Of a DNA stretch of 64,000 nt, positions 35,558-43,773 are shown piece by piece. The position numbers and the translations under genes were made by a program. Within the stretch, counting starts at the first letter, position 1. Every line of letters starts with the position of its first letter. The notes below the pieces were generated by a model that was given only the letters and a program-made list of their open reading frames with translations, made no database searches and was not told the DNA's origin. Source of the DNA: an uncultured Draconibacterium sp. (GTDB lineage Bacteria > Bacteroidota > Bacteroidia > Bacteroidales > Prolixibacteraceae); NCBI RefSeq assembly GCF_963677575.1, contig NZ_OY782038.1, positions 4,467,501 through 4,531,500 of the forward strand, read 5' to 3'.

Positions 35558-36670
35558 ATGTCAGAAAAGGATAAACACCATATAGAAAACGACCCGCAGT
35601 ACAAAGGATTGATTGTAAATGCAGGAATTGAAAAGCCGGATATGGTTAACAACGATTCGGTTCAGCGTTTTTTGAAAAAGAAGCGGAAACTGTTGTCGGT
35701 TGACGAGTATGTCGACGGGATTTTAAAGGGCGATATCACACTTTTAAGTAAAGCTGTTACTTTGGTCGAAAGCTCAAAATCAGAACATCAGCTATTAGCG
35801 CAGCAGATTATACAAAAGTGTTTGCCACACAGCGGAAATTCGGTTCGTATTGGAATAACCGGAGTGCCGGGAGTTGGTAAAAGTACTTTTATTGAAGCGC
35901 TTGGAAAGTACCTTACCAACAAAGGCGAAAAACTTGCCGTGTTGGCCATCGACCCGAGTAGCGAGCGCACCAAAGGAAGTATTTTGGGCGACAAAACGCG
36001 CATGGAAGAATTGGCCAGTGATAGCAATGCTTACATTCGTCCAAGTCCGTCGGCGGGATCGTTGGGTGGCGTTGCCCGAAAAACCCGCGAAACAATTATT
36101 TTATGCGAAGCTGCCGGATACAGTAATATTTTTATTGAAACCGTTGGAGTGGGGCAAAGCGAAACCGCTGTTCATTCCATGACCGATTTTTTCCTGTTGT
36201 TAATGTTGGCCGGAGCTGGCGACGAATTGCAGGGAATAAAACGCGGAATTATGGAAATGGCCGATCTGATTACCATTAACAAAGCCGATGGTAGCAACAT
36301 TGAAAAAGCAGAAATGGCCAAAGTGCAGTATCGAAATGCTATTCATCTTTTCCCGGCGAAAGATTCAGGATGGGCAGCCAATGTACTTACCTGCTCGGCC
36401 TATAACAAAACCGGAATTGATGCCATTTGGGATCAAATTGAAAAATACCGGAAACAAACAGTCGGGAATGGGTATTTTCATCGGAAACGAAATGAGCAAT
36501 CTACCTATTGGATGTATGAAACCATTGAAGAGCAACTGAAAAGAAACTTTTATGATCATCCTGAGATTAAAGAAAAACTGAAATTGCTCGAAAATTATGT
36601 GCTTTCCGATCAGATGAGTTCGTTTGTTGCTGCTGCCGAGTTATTGAATACATATGCAAAATTGAAGTAA
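35558..36670 (+). CDS. meaB: Methylmalonyl-CoA mutase-associated GTPase MeaB
   Basis: The 370-residue G3E-family GTPase guards and reloads the B12-dependent methylmalonyl-CoA mutase. The P-loop GVPGVGKST is at 102-110; further markers are DPSSERTKGSILGDKTRM, SAGSLGGVARKTRE, ETVGVGQSE (switch region) and NKADG (guanine specificity). N-terminal length is a little longer than in the best-known members. The mutase genes are not in this window, though they often adjoin meaB in other genomes. The gene appears monocistronic, with its own promoter and a terminator downstream. Confidence 0.94.
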   Translation: MSEKDKHHIENDPQYKGLIVNAGIEKPDMVNNDSVQRFLKKKRKLLSVDEYVDGILKGDITLLSKAVTLVESSKSEHQLLAQQIIQKCLPHSGNSVRIGITGVPGVGKSTFIEALGKYLTNKGEKLAVLAIDPSSERTKGSILGDKTRMEELASDSNAYIRPSPSAGSLGGVARKTRETIILCEAAGYSNIFIETVGVGQSETAVHSMTDFFLLLMLAGAGDELQGIKRGIMEMADLITINKADGSNIEKAEMAKVQYRNAIHLFPAKDSGWAANVLTCSAYNKTGIDAIWDQIEKYRKQTVGNGYFHRKRNEQSTYWMYETIEEQLKRNFYDHPEIKEKLKLLENYVLSDQMSSFVAAAELLNTYAKLK

Positions 36671-36703
36671 GCAAGGCTGTTTATTTTAAATAATAGCTGT
36701 AAT

Positions 36704-36752
36704 AAAGCAGGCAAAAAATAGAGATTCCCTATTGTTTTGCCTGCTTTGTTTT
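36704..36752 (+). terminator. Terminator of meaB
   Basis: A perfect 13-pair stem (36704-36716 with 36735-36747) is extended after a one-base bulge by five more pairs (36717-36721 with 36729-36733), followed by GTTTTA. Confidence 0.75.
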
Positions 36753-36777
36753 ATGAGAACTTTCATGTACTTAACAC

Positions 36778-36808
36778 TTTCAATTGCATCTCAAAAGAAG
36801 TAAATTTG
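36778..36808 (+). promoter_or_regulatory. Possible promoter of lpd
   Basis: TTTC at 36778-36781, 19 bases, then TAAATTTG at 36801-36808. The -7 box is a full match; the -33 box has one mismatch. The leader would be about 60 bases. Confidence 0.45.
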
Positions 36809-36873
36809 TTAGAACCTTTCTGTATGTGAGGTGTTACTTACATAAATCAAATATCAATAAATTTTAAAATACA

Positions 36874-38265
36874 ATGAATTACGATGTAATAGTGATAGGT
36901 AGCGGACCAGGTGGATATGTAACAGCAATTCGTGCATCGCAGCTCGGACTAAAAGTTGCAGTGGTTGAAAAAGAAAACCTGGGCGGAATTTGTTTAAACT
37001 GGGGGTGTATACCTACAAAGTCGTTACTGAAAAGTGCACAGGCTTTTGAGTATGCTACCCACGCTGCCGATTATGGTGTAGCCATTGAGGGAGAAGTGAA
37101 ACCCGATTTTGGTGCAATGGTGAAACGCAGTCGCGATGTTGCCAGTGGAATGAGTAATGGGATTCAGTTCTTGTTTAAGAAAAATAAAGTGGAATCGATT
37201 TTTGGCTGGGGAAAATTAGCTGGAAAAAATACTGTTGAAGTAACCGACGATAAAGGTAAAAAATCGTCATATACAGCTAAACACATTATTCTGGCAACAG
37301 GTGCCCGTTCGCGCGAATTGCCAAATCTGCCACAAGACGGTGAAAAAATTATAGGATACCGCAAAGCTTTGACGCTTGATAAGCAGCCTGAAAGTATGGT
37401 TGTTGTTGGATCGGGTGCAATTGGTAGCGAGTTTGCATATTTCTACCACACTATCGGAACCAAAGTTACCCTGGTTGAATTTATGCCAACATTGGTGCCA
37501 AACGAAGATGTGGACGTAGCCAAACAGCTGGAACGCAATTTCAAAAAATCGAAAATGAAAGTGATGACCAGTTCATCGGTTGAAAGTGTGGATACTTCGG
37601 GCGATACGTGCAAAGTAACCATTAAAACCAAAAAAGGCGAAGAAGTGGTTGAAGCTGATATTGTGCTTTCGGCAGTGGGTATTGCTCCAAATACCGAAAA
37701 TATTGGTTTGGAAGAACTGGGTGTTGAAACCGAAAATGGTCGTGTTAAAGTTGATGAATATTACAAAACCAACGTTGACGGCGTTTACGCTATTGGCGAT
37801 ATTGTTGCCGGGCCGGCATTGGCTCACGTAGCTTCGGCCGAAGGAATCACCTGTATTGAAAAAATTGCCGGATTGAACCCGGAACCGATCGATTACGGAA
37901 ACATTCCGGGATGTACTTATACCAGTCCCGAAGTTTCGTCGGTTGGATTAACCGAGGCAAAAGCAAAAGAAGCGGGTTACGAAATTAAAGTGGGTAAATT
38001 CCCATATTCTGCCAGTGGAAAAGCAAGTGCCTCCGGACAAAAAGATGGTTTTGTTAAATTGATTTTCGATGCGAAGTATGGCGAGTTGCTTGGTGCACAT
38101 ATGATTGGAGGAAATGTTACCGAAATGATTGCCGAAATGGTTGTTGCCAAGAAGCTGGAGATTACCGGACACGAGTTGATTAAGACCATTCACCCGCACC
38201 CAACAATGAGTGAGGCGGTTATGGAAGCTGCAGCCGCTGCTTACGACGAGGTGATACATATCTAG
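36874..38265 (+). CDS. lpdA: Dihydrolipoyl dehydrogenase
   Basis: The 463-residue flavoprotein reoxidises dihydrolipoamide of 2-oxoacid dehydrogenase or glycine-cleavage complexes with NAD+. The FAD loop GSGPGGYV is at residues 9-16, the redox disulfide CLNWGC has C40 and C45, the NAD loop VVGSGAIGSEFAY lies near residue 175, and the catalytic HPHPTMSE is near the C-terminus. Length is normal. No E1 or E2 gene is next to it, so which complex it serves cannot be told; a shared subunit is likely. A terminator follows. Confidence 0.95.
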   Translation: MNYDVIVIGSGPGGYVTAIRASQLGLKVAVVEKENLGGICLNWGCIPTKSLLKSAQAFEYATHAADYGVAIEGEVKPDFGAMVKRSRDVASGMSNGIQFLFKKNKVESIFGWGKLAGKNTVEVTDDKGKKSSYTAKHIILATGARSRELPNLPQDGEKIIGYRKALTLDKQPESMVVVGSGAIGSEFAYFYHTIGTKVTLVEFMPTLVPNEDVDVAKQLERNFKKSKMKVMTSSSVESVDTSGDTCKVTIKTKKGEEVVEADIVLSAVGIAPNTENIGLEELGVETENGRVKVDEYYKTNVDGVYAIGDIVAGPALAHVASAEGITCIEKIAGLNPEPIDYGNIPGCTYTSPEVSSVGLTEAKAKEAGYEIKVGKFPYSASGKASASGQKDGFVKLIFDAKYGELLGAHMIGGNVTEMIAEMVVAKKLEITGHELIKTIHPHPTMSEAVMEAAAAAYDEVIHI

Positions 38266-38292
38266 ATAATATAATTATACATAAAATAGAGA

Positions 38293-38320
38293 GCCCGAGG
38301 TATTTAACTTCGGGTTTTTT
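38293..38320 (+). terminator. Terminator of lpd
   Basis: An eight-pair stem with one G-U pair (38294-38301 with 38307-38314) is followed by six T. Confidence 0.75.
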
Positions 38321-38417
38321 GTATTTTTGGTTTCGAATAAATGACGATTGTGTTCGAAAAAGTCATAAAAAGCTGAAAATCAATCAGGAAGTTTTTGTAT
38401 TTGAGAATTAGTTTTAA

Positions 38418-38546
38418 ATTTGCCGCTCAGGCATCAACTACAGTAACCGTAAATTTCTCGGAATACTATTGTTAAATAAAGGGAAGAATTCTTTAATAAA
38501 AACTTGATATAAATGAAACGACCATGAGTGGGATTTGCCGCTGAGG
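38418..38546 (+). repeat. Pair of 14-base direct repeats upstream of the porin gene
   Basis: ATTTGCCGCTCAGG (38418-38431) and ATTTGCCGCTGAGG (38533-38546) differ at one base. The first overlaps the candidate -7 box. They could be operator sites, but chance or a duplicated remnant is possible. Confidence 0.4.
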
Positions 38547-38606
38547 GCTGAATTGCGTTTATGGGAGTTACATCTTATACTTTAATGAATAAACAATTTT
38601 AATAAG

Positions 38607-40246
38607 ATGAAAAAACTGACATTGATGGTGGCATTTTCTATGCTGCTTCAACTTGCTTTTGCAGGAGGTTTATTAACTAACTACAACCAAAGTGCACAAT
38701 ATATTCGTATGTTGTCGCGGAATGCAGCATTAGAAATTGACGCTGTTTTTTACAACCCGGCTGGACTGGTAAAAATGGAAGATGGCTGGCATTTTGCTTT
38801 CTACAGCCAAACTATTTTTCAAACCCGCGATATCGATACTCAATTTCCTACATTAAATTCAGGACATTACGAAGGAGAAACAACAATTCCTGTATTCCCC
38901 GATTTATATGCCGTTTACAAAAAAAATAATTGGGCCTATTCTATTGGTGTAGGACCGATTGGCGGTGGTGGTACTGCTGAGTTTCCCGGAGGAATTCCAA
39001 CTTTGGAAATTCCTTTTCGCTTATTCCCGGCCAGTTGGAGGCGTTAGGACAGATTGATCCTTCTTTGGCAGTAACAGGTTACGACCTGGATATGGCTTTG
39101 GAGGCTTCTTCAACATTCTGGGGAATTCAGTTGGGGGCATCCTATGCTCCTCACGATAAATTCTCGTTTTATGGAGGTTTGCGTCTGGTTCCGTCAATAA
39201 ACAAGTACGAAGGAGCAATCCGTAATATTCAGCTAAATGGAGTTGATGCGGCAACCTGGTTAAATGGAGCATCTACGCAAGTAAGCACAATGGCCGCAAA
39301 TTTAAACGCTTTGGCAAATGTGCCGGAAGCATTAGCACCAATACTTCCTGTTGCTGGTGATTATACATTAGCTCAATTGGTGGGAGCAGGACAAATGGAT
39401 CCTGTACAGCAGGGACAAATTGAAGCTGGTTTGCAATTGATGGGACTTTCTTCGGAGCAAATATCGGCCATGAGCCTGAACCAGATAAACGGTGCTTATG
39501 TACAAGCAGCACCGGGGTTTGCTTCAACCGCACAAACATTAAACGGTACTGCGCAAACACTCACCGGAACAGCTACACAAATGGGTGATAAAGAAGTAAA
39601 AACCAAACAAAAAGGGATGGGTTTCACCCCGATTATTGGTTTTAACATTACACCAAACGATGACTGGACATTTGCTGTAAAATACGAGTTTGAAACCAAG
39701 TTGACTTTAGAAAACGAAACCGACGTTGACGATATGGGCTTATTCCCTGACGGAGCTGAATCGTCGAATGATATTCCTGCAATTTTAGCTGCGGGTGTAG
39801 GTTACCGCGGTTTGGATTGGTTAGAAGCACAATTTTCATTCAATATGTATTTTGATAGAGATGTTCATTACGGTTATAACATTCGTTACTCAACTTTAGG
39901 AGAAACGGTACATCGCGATATTGAAAGCAATTACACCGAGCTTGCACTTGGTTTGCAGTTTAATGTAGCCGAAAATTTTGCATTTAGTGTTGGTGGTATG
40001 CGCTCGAAAAATGGAGTAACTCCAGAGTATCAAAGCGATTTTAGTTACAGCAACTCATCGTATACAATGGCAGGTGGAATTATGTGGAACATTACCGATA
40101 AACTGACTTTCGACGCCGGTGTTTCAAATACATTTTACGAAGACGATACTGTAACTTTCACACATGCAGGACTTGGAAGTTATAATGAAACTTATGCTAA
40201 AACTACCCTTAGTGTGTCGGCCGGTATTTCATACAGCATTTTTTAA
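38607..40246 (+). pseudogene. FadL/OmpP1-type outer-membrane transporter, frameshifted
   Basis: Two overlapping frames make up one OmpP1/FadL-like barrel of about 540 residues. The first (38607-39047, 146 residues) has the signal peptide (about 1-19), the FadL-type N-terminal LLTNYNQSAQYIRMLSRNAA and the NPAGL motif; the second (to 40246) carries the rest of the barrel up to the terminal aromatic SYSIF. The first frame runs into a stop just after WRR, while in the other frame SLIPGQLEALGQIDP continues smoothly. One missing base in or near the T-run at 39014-39017 explains this. The barrel includes a long Ala/Gln-rich segment (NLNALANVPEALAPILPV onward). The family moves hydrophobic compounds across the outer membrane. 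Either a true inactivating mutation, phase variation or a sequencing error is possible. Confidence 0.8.
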
Positions 40247-40270
40247 ACCAATAACAGTATAACGCAAAAG

Positions 40271-40298
40271 CGGGGGGCAATTTTTGTTCCTCGTTTTT
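40271..40298 (+). terminator. Terminator after the porin gene
   Basis: A ten-pair stem with G-U pairs (40271-40280 with about 40284-40293) is followed by T residues. Confidence 0.65.
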
Positions 40299-40470
40299 TA
40301 TTCAGTGAGATCCAAATTACTGGAGGGAAACGAACTGTAATACCGATTATTAAAAACATTGGGCCATTGGTTCGCGCACTCCCAATGACTTTGTTTTTAT
40401 ATATCGGCATTTAACCAATTTGAAAATAATTCAAAATAGCTTAATCATTTTTATAATTGGTATAATTTGA

Positions 40471-40569
40471 TGGTCGAACTAATCCCGATAGCGGAGCGTA
40501 TCGGGCTAAATGTGTTAACCCGGATAATTCTTATGATTATAGCAATAGAGTCATGTTTGTCCGGGTTAA
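40471..40569. repeat. REP-like palindromic cluster
   Basis: GTCGAACTAATCCCGATA leads into a CCCGATA/TATCGGG hairpin (40484-40490 with 40499-40505), followed by TTAACCCGGA/TCCGGGTTAA arms (40515-40524 with 40560-40569). A similar string, GTCGAACTGATCCCGATA, recurs at 42893-42910. Such palindromes are typical intergenic repeats. Confidence 0.55.
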
Positions 40570-40830
40570 TCCCGACTTAGTTGAATCCATTTTTGAGTAT
40601 AGAAAATGGGAATGAAACTTACGTCGCATTAGACTTTTCGCAATTCTGTGATGAATAATTCGGATTAATACTCCGATGCTTGCATCGTTATTAAACTAAT
40701 TTCCATATTGCTACCTCGTCAGCTCGCTGCGTGGTAGTTCATTGTAATCCAAGTCAAGAAAAAAATAAAAGGGCTGGTTTTACAACCAACCCTTCGGAGA
40801 ACTAACTAAGCAGCAAAATTAGTGGAATAC

Positions 40831-41484
40831 CTAATCTAGCTGAAATATTTTATTGTACACTTCGTCGTCGATAAGTTTGGCGGTAAGTACAAACTCGGTT
40901 TTTCCTTCGGCTTTTAAATCCGACAGGTCGAAACGGAATTCGCGGGTAAACCAGGCTTCGCACAAATCGTCGTTGGCATTATGCCTGATCTCGAATGAAG
41001 GAACGGTTGAGCTGCTGGCTGTCCACGGGTGCATGCGCGCCAAATCGATGGTATGATCCTGACATCCCCCGCTGTACGATATTTTAAAGTACAGGCAGTC
41101 TCCATCCATGTAAGCTTCGTGCAAATGAACGGGATCGCGGGCCAGACTATCGTAATTTTCAAAATAGAGATCGACATAAGGCGAGCACGATAACTCTTCG
41201 GCATAACTTACCTCGCAAGGTACACCCTGGTCGCAGCTTATATAAACATTGTCCAGCTCGGTGTAAGTAATTAGCACACGCTGTCCCTGCGAAAACGTAA
41301 AATCATCGGGATAGTACAAGGGCTGAACTTTACTGCCGTTATCCAGATCAATAATGAAACCACAGTCGCCGGCACCGGCGTAATCAATTACGGTACCTTT
41401 TGCGTCGAACGATATCGGGTCATCGTCCTGGCAACTGGTAAATACAATAAGAAATACAGAAAGTATGGCGACTAATTGTTTCAT
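40831..41484 (-). CDS. NigD-like lipoprotein
   Basis: The 217-residue lipoprotein has lipidation cysteine C18 (VFTSC) followed by an acidic start. Residues about 28-85 look like an OB-fold (FDAKGTVIDYAG, QRVLITYTEL), and the C-terminal half resembles the NigD C-terminal beta-sandwich, with GGCQDHTIDLARMH and RHNANDDLCEAWFTREFRFDLSDL. The NigD family is named after a Prevotella locus; the biochemical function is unknown. It lies 50 bases downstream of the serpin gene on the same strand and is probably co-transcribed with it. Confidence 0.75.
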   Translation of the reverse strand: MKQLVAILSVFLIVFTSCQDDDPISFDAKGTVIDYAGAGDCGFIIDLDNGSKVQPLYYPDDFTFSQGQRVLITYTELDNVYISCDQGVPCEVSYAEELSCSPYVDLYFENYDSLARDPVHLHEAYMDGDCLYFKISYSGGCQDHTIDLARMHPWTASSSTVPSFEIRHNANDDLCEAWFTREFRFDLSDLKAEGKTEFVLTAKLIDDEVYNKIFQLD

Positions 41485-41534
41485 GGCTTTTTATAATTTT
41501 ATGTACAACGCAGGTAATTTGCGTTTATTTCTCT

Positions 41535-42770
41535 CTATTCCTCACTTTCAGGATTTTTAACAGTTCCCATAAAAAGAATGGCATCTGTGTCTTTTTCAGT
41601 TATGGCATATAAAAACGGACGGTTTACATTAAACTGCATATTGTGCGATCCCACCGAAGTTAATTCAATTGCAACTATTGTTACCGCAGCAGCTTCTGTT
41701 CCTTTTTCGTTTACTTCAATAAATGTTTTATGCTTTACGTAGTCGATATTCAAATTACCGTTTTTGTTGATTCCGGTAAAATCGGCAATGCCGGGTGTAA
41801 AAGCTACTCCCATTCCCATATCGGTAAGTACATCGTTTAATTTAATTTCGTATTTGTATTTAAGGCGTGGCAATTTTAAGTCGATGTTTACCGTATCGGT
41901 AAAACTTTCCATCCAGTTTTTCCAATTGTCAACATTCAGTTCATTCACAATATCTTCAACAGAATTATCTTCTTGCGGCAGAAATACAAACATGTTATAA
42001 TTTCCGGCCCCATAAGCCAGCTTAACAGCCCGGAAAAGAGTATTTGAATAATAAGGCAGCGACTCGGTTTTTTGCATGGTTGGTACTTGTACTGTCGATC
42101 CGTTTTCCAGGTAAAAAGCTAAATCTTCCGTGTCGTCCTCTTCAAATTCCGATTGCCATATTCCTTTAAAGTAAATCGCATTCAGCAAAAACATTACATG
42201 GTCGCCGCTGATGTTATCGATTATCTTATCAATCTTATCATGCGTTTTATCGGCCACCCAGCCGTTTATTGTATTCAGTGCCTGTGGTGATCCGAAATCG
42301 ATCGCCTCTACTTCAGCATCGTAATAATTTTGGTTAGTGGTTACAAAATCATCTTCAACAGAAAAATTTTCGCGGTAATAAATGGCATTGGCAATTTCGA
42401 GTATAACTTTCGGGTCGAGCGATTTTAATGCCGCCACAAGCGATGCATAAGACTCATTAATTTCGTCGGGCGAAAGTCCGTAAACTTTCAGAGTTTCTTC
42501 CATAGCTGTTTTGGTTTCGCCGTTGGCTCCGTTGTAGGTCATGGCTAATGCCAGGCTTACACTTAATGGCGACACCATAATATTATCGGATTCGATTTCT
42601 CCGGCATAAATTTTCTGAAAAAGTTCCAGTCCAAATTCATTCTCAGCTTCAATTAACTCAGCCGATTTTTCATCGAGCGTAATTGTTTTTGGAAGTGTTA
42701 TATCATCCTGATTACACGAACTGGCAAACAGAAGAAACAAAACAAAAATGATCGGTAATGAAGATTTCAT
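41535..42770 (-). CDS. Lipoprotein serpin (serine/cysteine protease inhibitor)
   Basis: The 411-residue serpin is exported as a lipoprotein (C19 in FASSC). The serpin fold is complete: FGLELFQKIYAG, NIMVSPLSVSLALAMTYNGA, LLNAIYFKGIWQSEF, FIEVNEKGTEAAAVT (hinge) and FNVNRPFLYAI. The hinge has small residues at P15-P9 (GTEAAAV), as needed for inhibitory loop insertion. Counting from the hinge places P1-P1' at Thr-Ser within AIELTSVG, which would suit elastase-like or similar proteases rather than trypsin. A surface or periplasmic shield against host, predator or own proteases is inferred. It is probably the first gene of an operon with the NigD-like protein. Confidence 0.92.
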   Translation of the reverse strand: MKSSLPIIFVLFLLFASSCNQDDITLPKTITLDEKSAELIEAENEFGLELFQKIYAGEIESDNIMVSPLSVSLALAMTYNGANGETKTAMEETLKVYGLSPDEINESYASLVAALKSLDPKVILEIANAIYYRENFSVEDDFVTTNQNYYDAEVEAIDFGSPQALNTINGWVADKTHDKIDKIIDNISGDHVMFLLNAIYFKGIWQSEFEEDDTEDLAFYLENGSTVQVPTMQKTESLPYYSNTLFRAVKLAYGAGNYNMFVFLPQEDNSVEDIVNELNVDNWKNWMESFTDTVNIDLKLPRLKYKYEIKLNDVLTDMGMGVAFTPGIADFTGINKNGNLNIDYVKHKTFIEVNEKGTEAAAVTIVAIELTSVGSHNMQFNVNRPFLYAITEKDTDAILFMGTVKNPESEE

Positions 42771-42786
42771 ATAATAAAGGTTTTAA

Positions 42787-42818
42787 CAAATTTACAACCG
42801 ATAGATGCAATTAGGCAA
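42787..42818 (-). promoter_or_regulatory. Promoter of the serpin gene
   Basis: On the - strand TTG (42816-42818), 21 bases, then TAAATTTG (42787-42794), a full -7 match. The leader would be only about 10-15 bases. Confidence 0.5.
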
Positions 42819-42868
42819 GTTAAGGTTGCGTAACAAATGTTAAATTAGTGAGACTCTGATTTCAGAAA

Positions 42869-42910
42869 CGACAGTAAGCTGAAACTTTGCTGTCGAACTG
42901 ATCCCGATAC
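42869..42910. repeat. Hairpin plus second copy of a REP-like string
   Basis: CGACAG (42869-42874) pairs with CTGTCG (42890-42895), with an inner AAG/CTT pair, and runs into GTCGAACTGATCCCGATA, which is shared with 40473-40490 except at one base. Confidence 0.45.
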
Positions 42911-43157
42911 CTGGCCATTGGGATACCCAGTCTACTCTTCCTTGGGTAGTTGATTGCCGTTTTTCTTGTCGATGCGTATCGAGTTCCATTTCGATAATTT
43001 GTTTTCATTGATTTTGCTTTAAAGTACAATTTGTAAAATTTGTTAATTGAGTGAAAGAATTTCCAACCCAACGCAACCTTTTCAAACATCAGTACATCTA
43101 ACCATTGATTTTAGCTGGAGAGAACTGACTATTAAAAGCAGATGCCAAAAAGAAAGA

Positions 43158-43189
43158 TTGAAACCAATTCGTTTTTATCAGTACTTTTG
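43158..43189 (+). promoter_or_regulatory. Promoter of the ECF sigma factor gene
   Basis: TTG at 43158-43160, 21 bases, then TACTTTTG at 43182-43189, a full match. Transcription would start near 43195, almost at the first possible start codon (TTG at 43198) and about 15 bases before the second (TTG at 43210). Confidence 0.5.
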
Positions 43190-43209
43190 GGTGTTATTTG
43201 CAAAAGATT

Positions 43210-43773
43210 TTGGAAGACCTGAAAAAAATAATAAACGATTGTGCTTCGGGGAAAAAACGTGCACAAGAACAATTATACCAGATGTTTGCGCCAAAAATGT
43301 TTGGGATTTGTTTGCGCTATGCCAAAGATAACACCGAAGCCGAAGATAACCTGCAAGACGGGTTTATAAAGGTATTTCAGAATATTGACCGCTTTAGGCA
43401 CGAAGGTTCTTTGGAAGGGTGGATTAGGAGGATAATGGTAAATGTTTCGTTGGAGAAATTCAGGAAACAGCATGTTCTGCATCCGGTGGAGGATGTGAGT
43501 ATTTACGAGGGGCAAAATGTCTCTGATGATATTCTGGCCGGAATTTCTGCAAAAGAACTTATTGCAGTAATACAGGAATTACCACCTCGTTACCGAATGG
43601 TTTTTAACCTTTTTGTTATTGAAGGAATGAACCACCAGGAAATTAGTGAAGAGATGAAAATTACCGTAGGCACATCAAAATCGAACCTGGCACGCGCCAG
43701 AGACATTTTGAAACGCCGGGTAAAAGAACTTTATGGAAATATTGAGAAAACAAGTAATTATACAGCCGGATGA
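43210..43773 (+). CDS. ECF-type RNA polymerase sigma factor
   Basis: The product of about 187 residues has sigma region 2 (YQMFAPKMFGICLRYAKD, AEDNLQDGFIKVFQNI) and region 4 (LPPRYRMVFNLFVIEGMNHQEISEEM, GTSKSNLARARDILKRRV), with no regions 1 or 3, as expected for ECF factors. There is no ATG before the conserved part: the frame offers TTG at 43198 or TTG at 43210. I choose 43210 because it gives MEDLKK, a usual ECF opening, but 43198 is equally open. The next gene starts within its stop (ATGA, 4-base overlap), so the two are translationally coupled and the neighbour is a likely anti-sigma factor. Confidence 0.88.
   Translation: MEDLKKIINDCASGKKRAQEQLYQMFAPKMFGICLRYAKDNTEAEDNLQDGFIKVFQNIDRFRHEGSLEGWIRRIMVNVSLEKFRKQHVLHPVEDVSIYEGQNVSDDILAGISAKELIAVIQELPPRYRMVFNLFVIEGMNHQEISEEMKITVGTSKSNLARARDILKRRVKELYGNIEKTSNYTAG

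Larger units (their letters stand above)
38266..38606 (+). other. Intergenic region before the FadL-type porin gene
   Basis: The region holds the lpd terminator, a TAAATTTG promoter-like box at 38415-38422 (TTTTG 17 bases upstream), and two nearly identical 14-base copies at 38418-38431 and 38533-38546. I see no gene in it. Confidence 0.6.
40247..40830 (+). other. Intergenic region with REP-like palindromes
   Basis: The region holds the porin terminator, a CCCGATA/TATCGGG hairpin (40484-40505), a ten-pair inverted repeat (40515-40524 with 40560-40569), and an imperfect inverted repeat around 40711-40738 (CTACC...GGTAG type). No gene was found; a 36-codon frame over the palindromes is probably accidental. 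Confidence 0.6.
42771..43197. other. Intergenic region between divergent serpin and sigma factor genes
   Basis: It holds the serpin promoter (minus strand), a CGACAG/CTGTCG hairpin at 42869-42895, a second copy of the GTCGAACTxATCCCGATA repeat, and the sigma-factor promoter. No gene is supported. Confidence 0.6.

Noticed and set aside
40455..40580. A 36-codon frame across the palindromes after the porin gene
   Set aside because: The reading frame is made by the inverted repeats themselves and lacks any coding sign.
42862..43089. A minus-strand 75-codon open frame between the serpin and sigma genes
   Set aside because: It covers the REP-like string and hairpin and has no recognisable protein features.
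43047..43331. A 94-codon open frame overlapping the start of the sigma factor
   Set aside because: It is the sigma factor region read in another frame; the sigma frame carries clear region 2 and 4 motifs.
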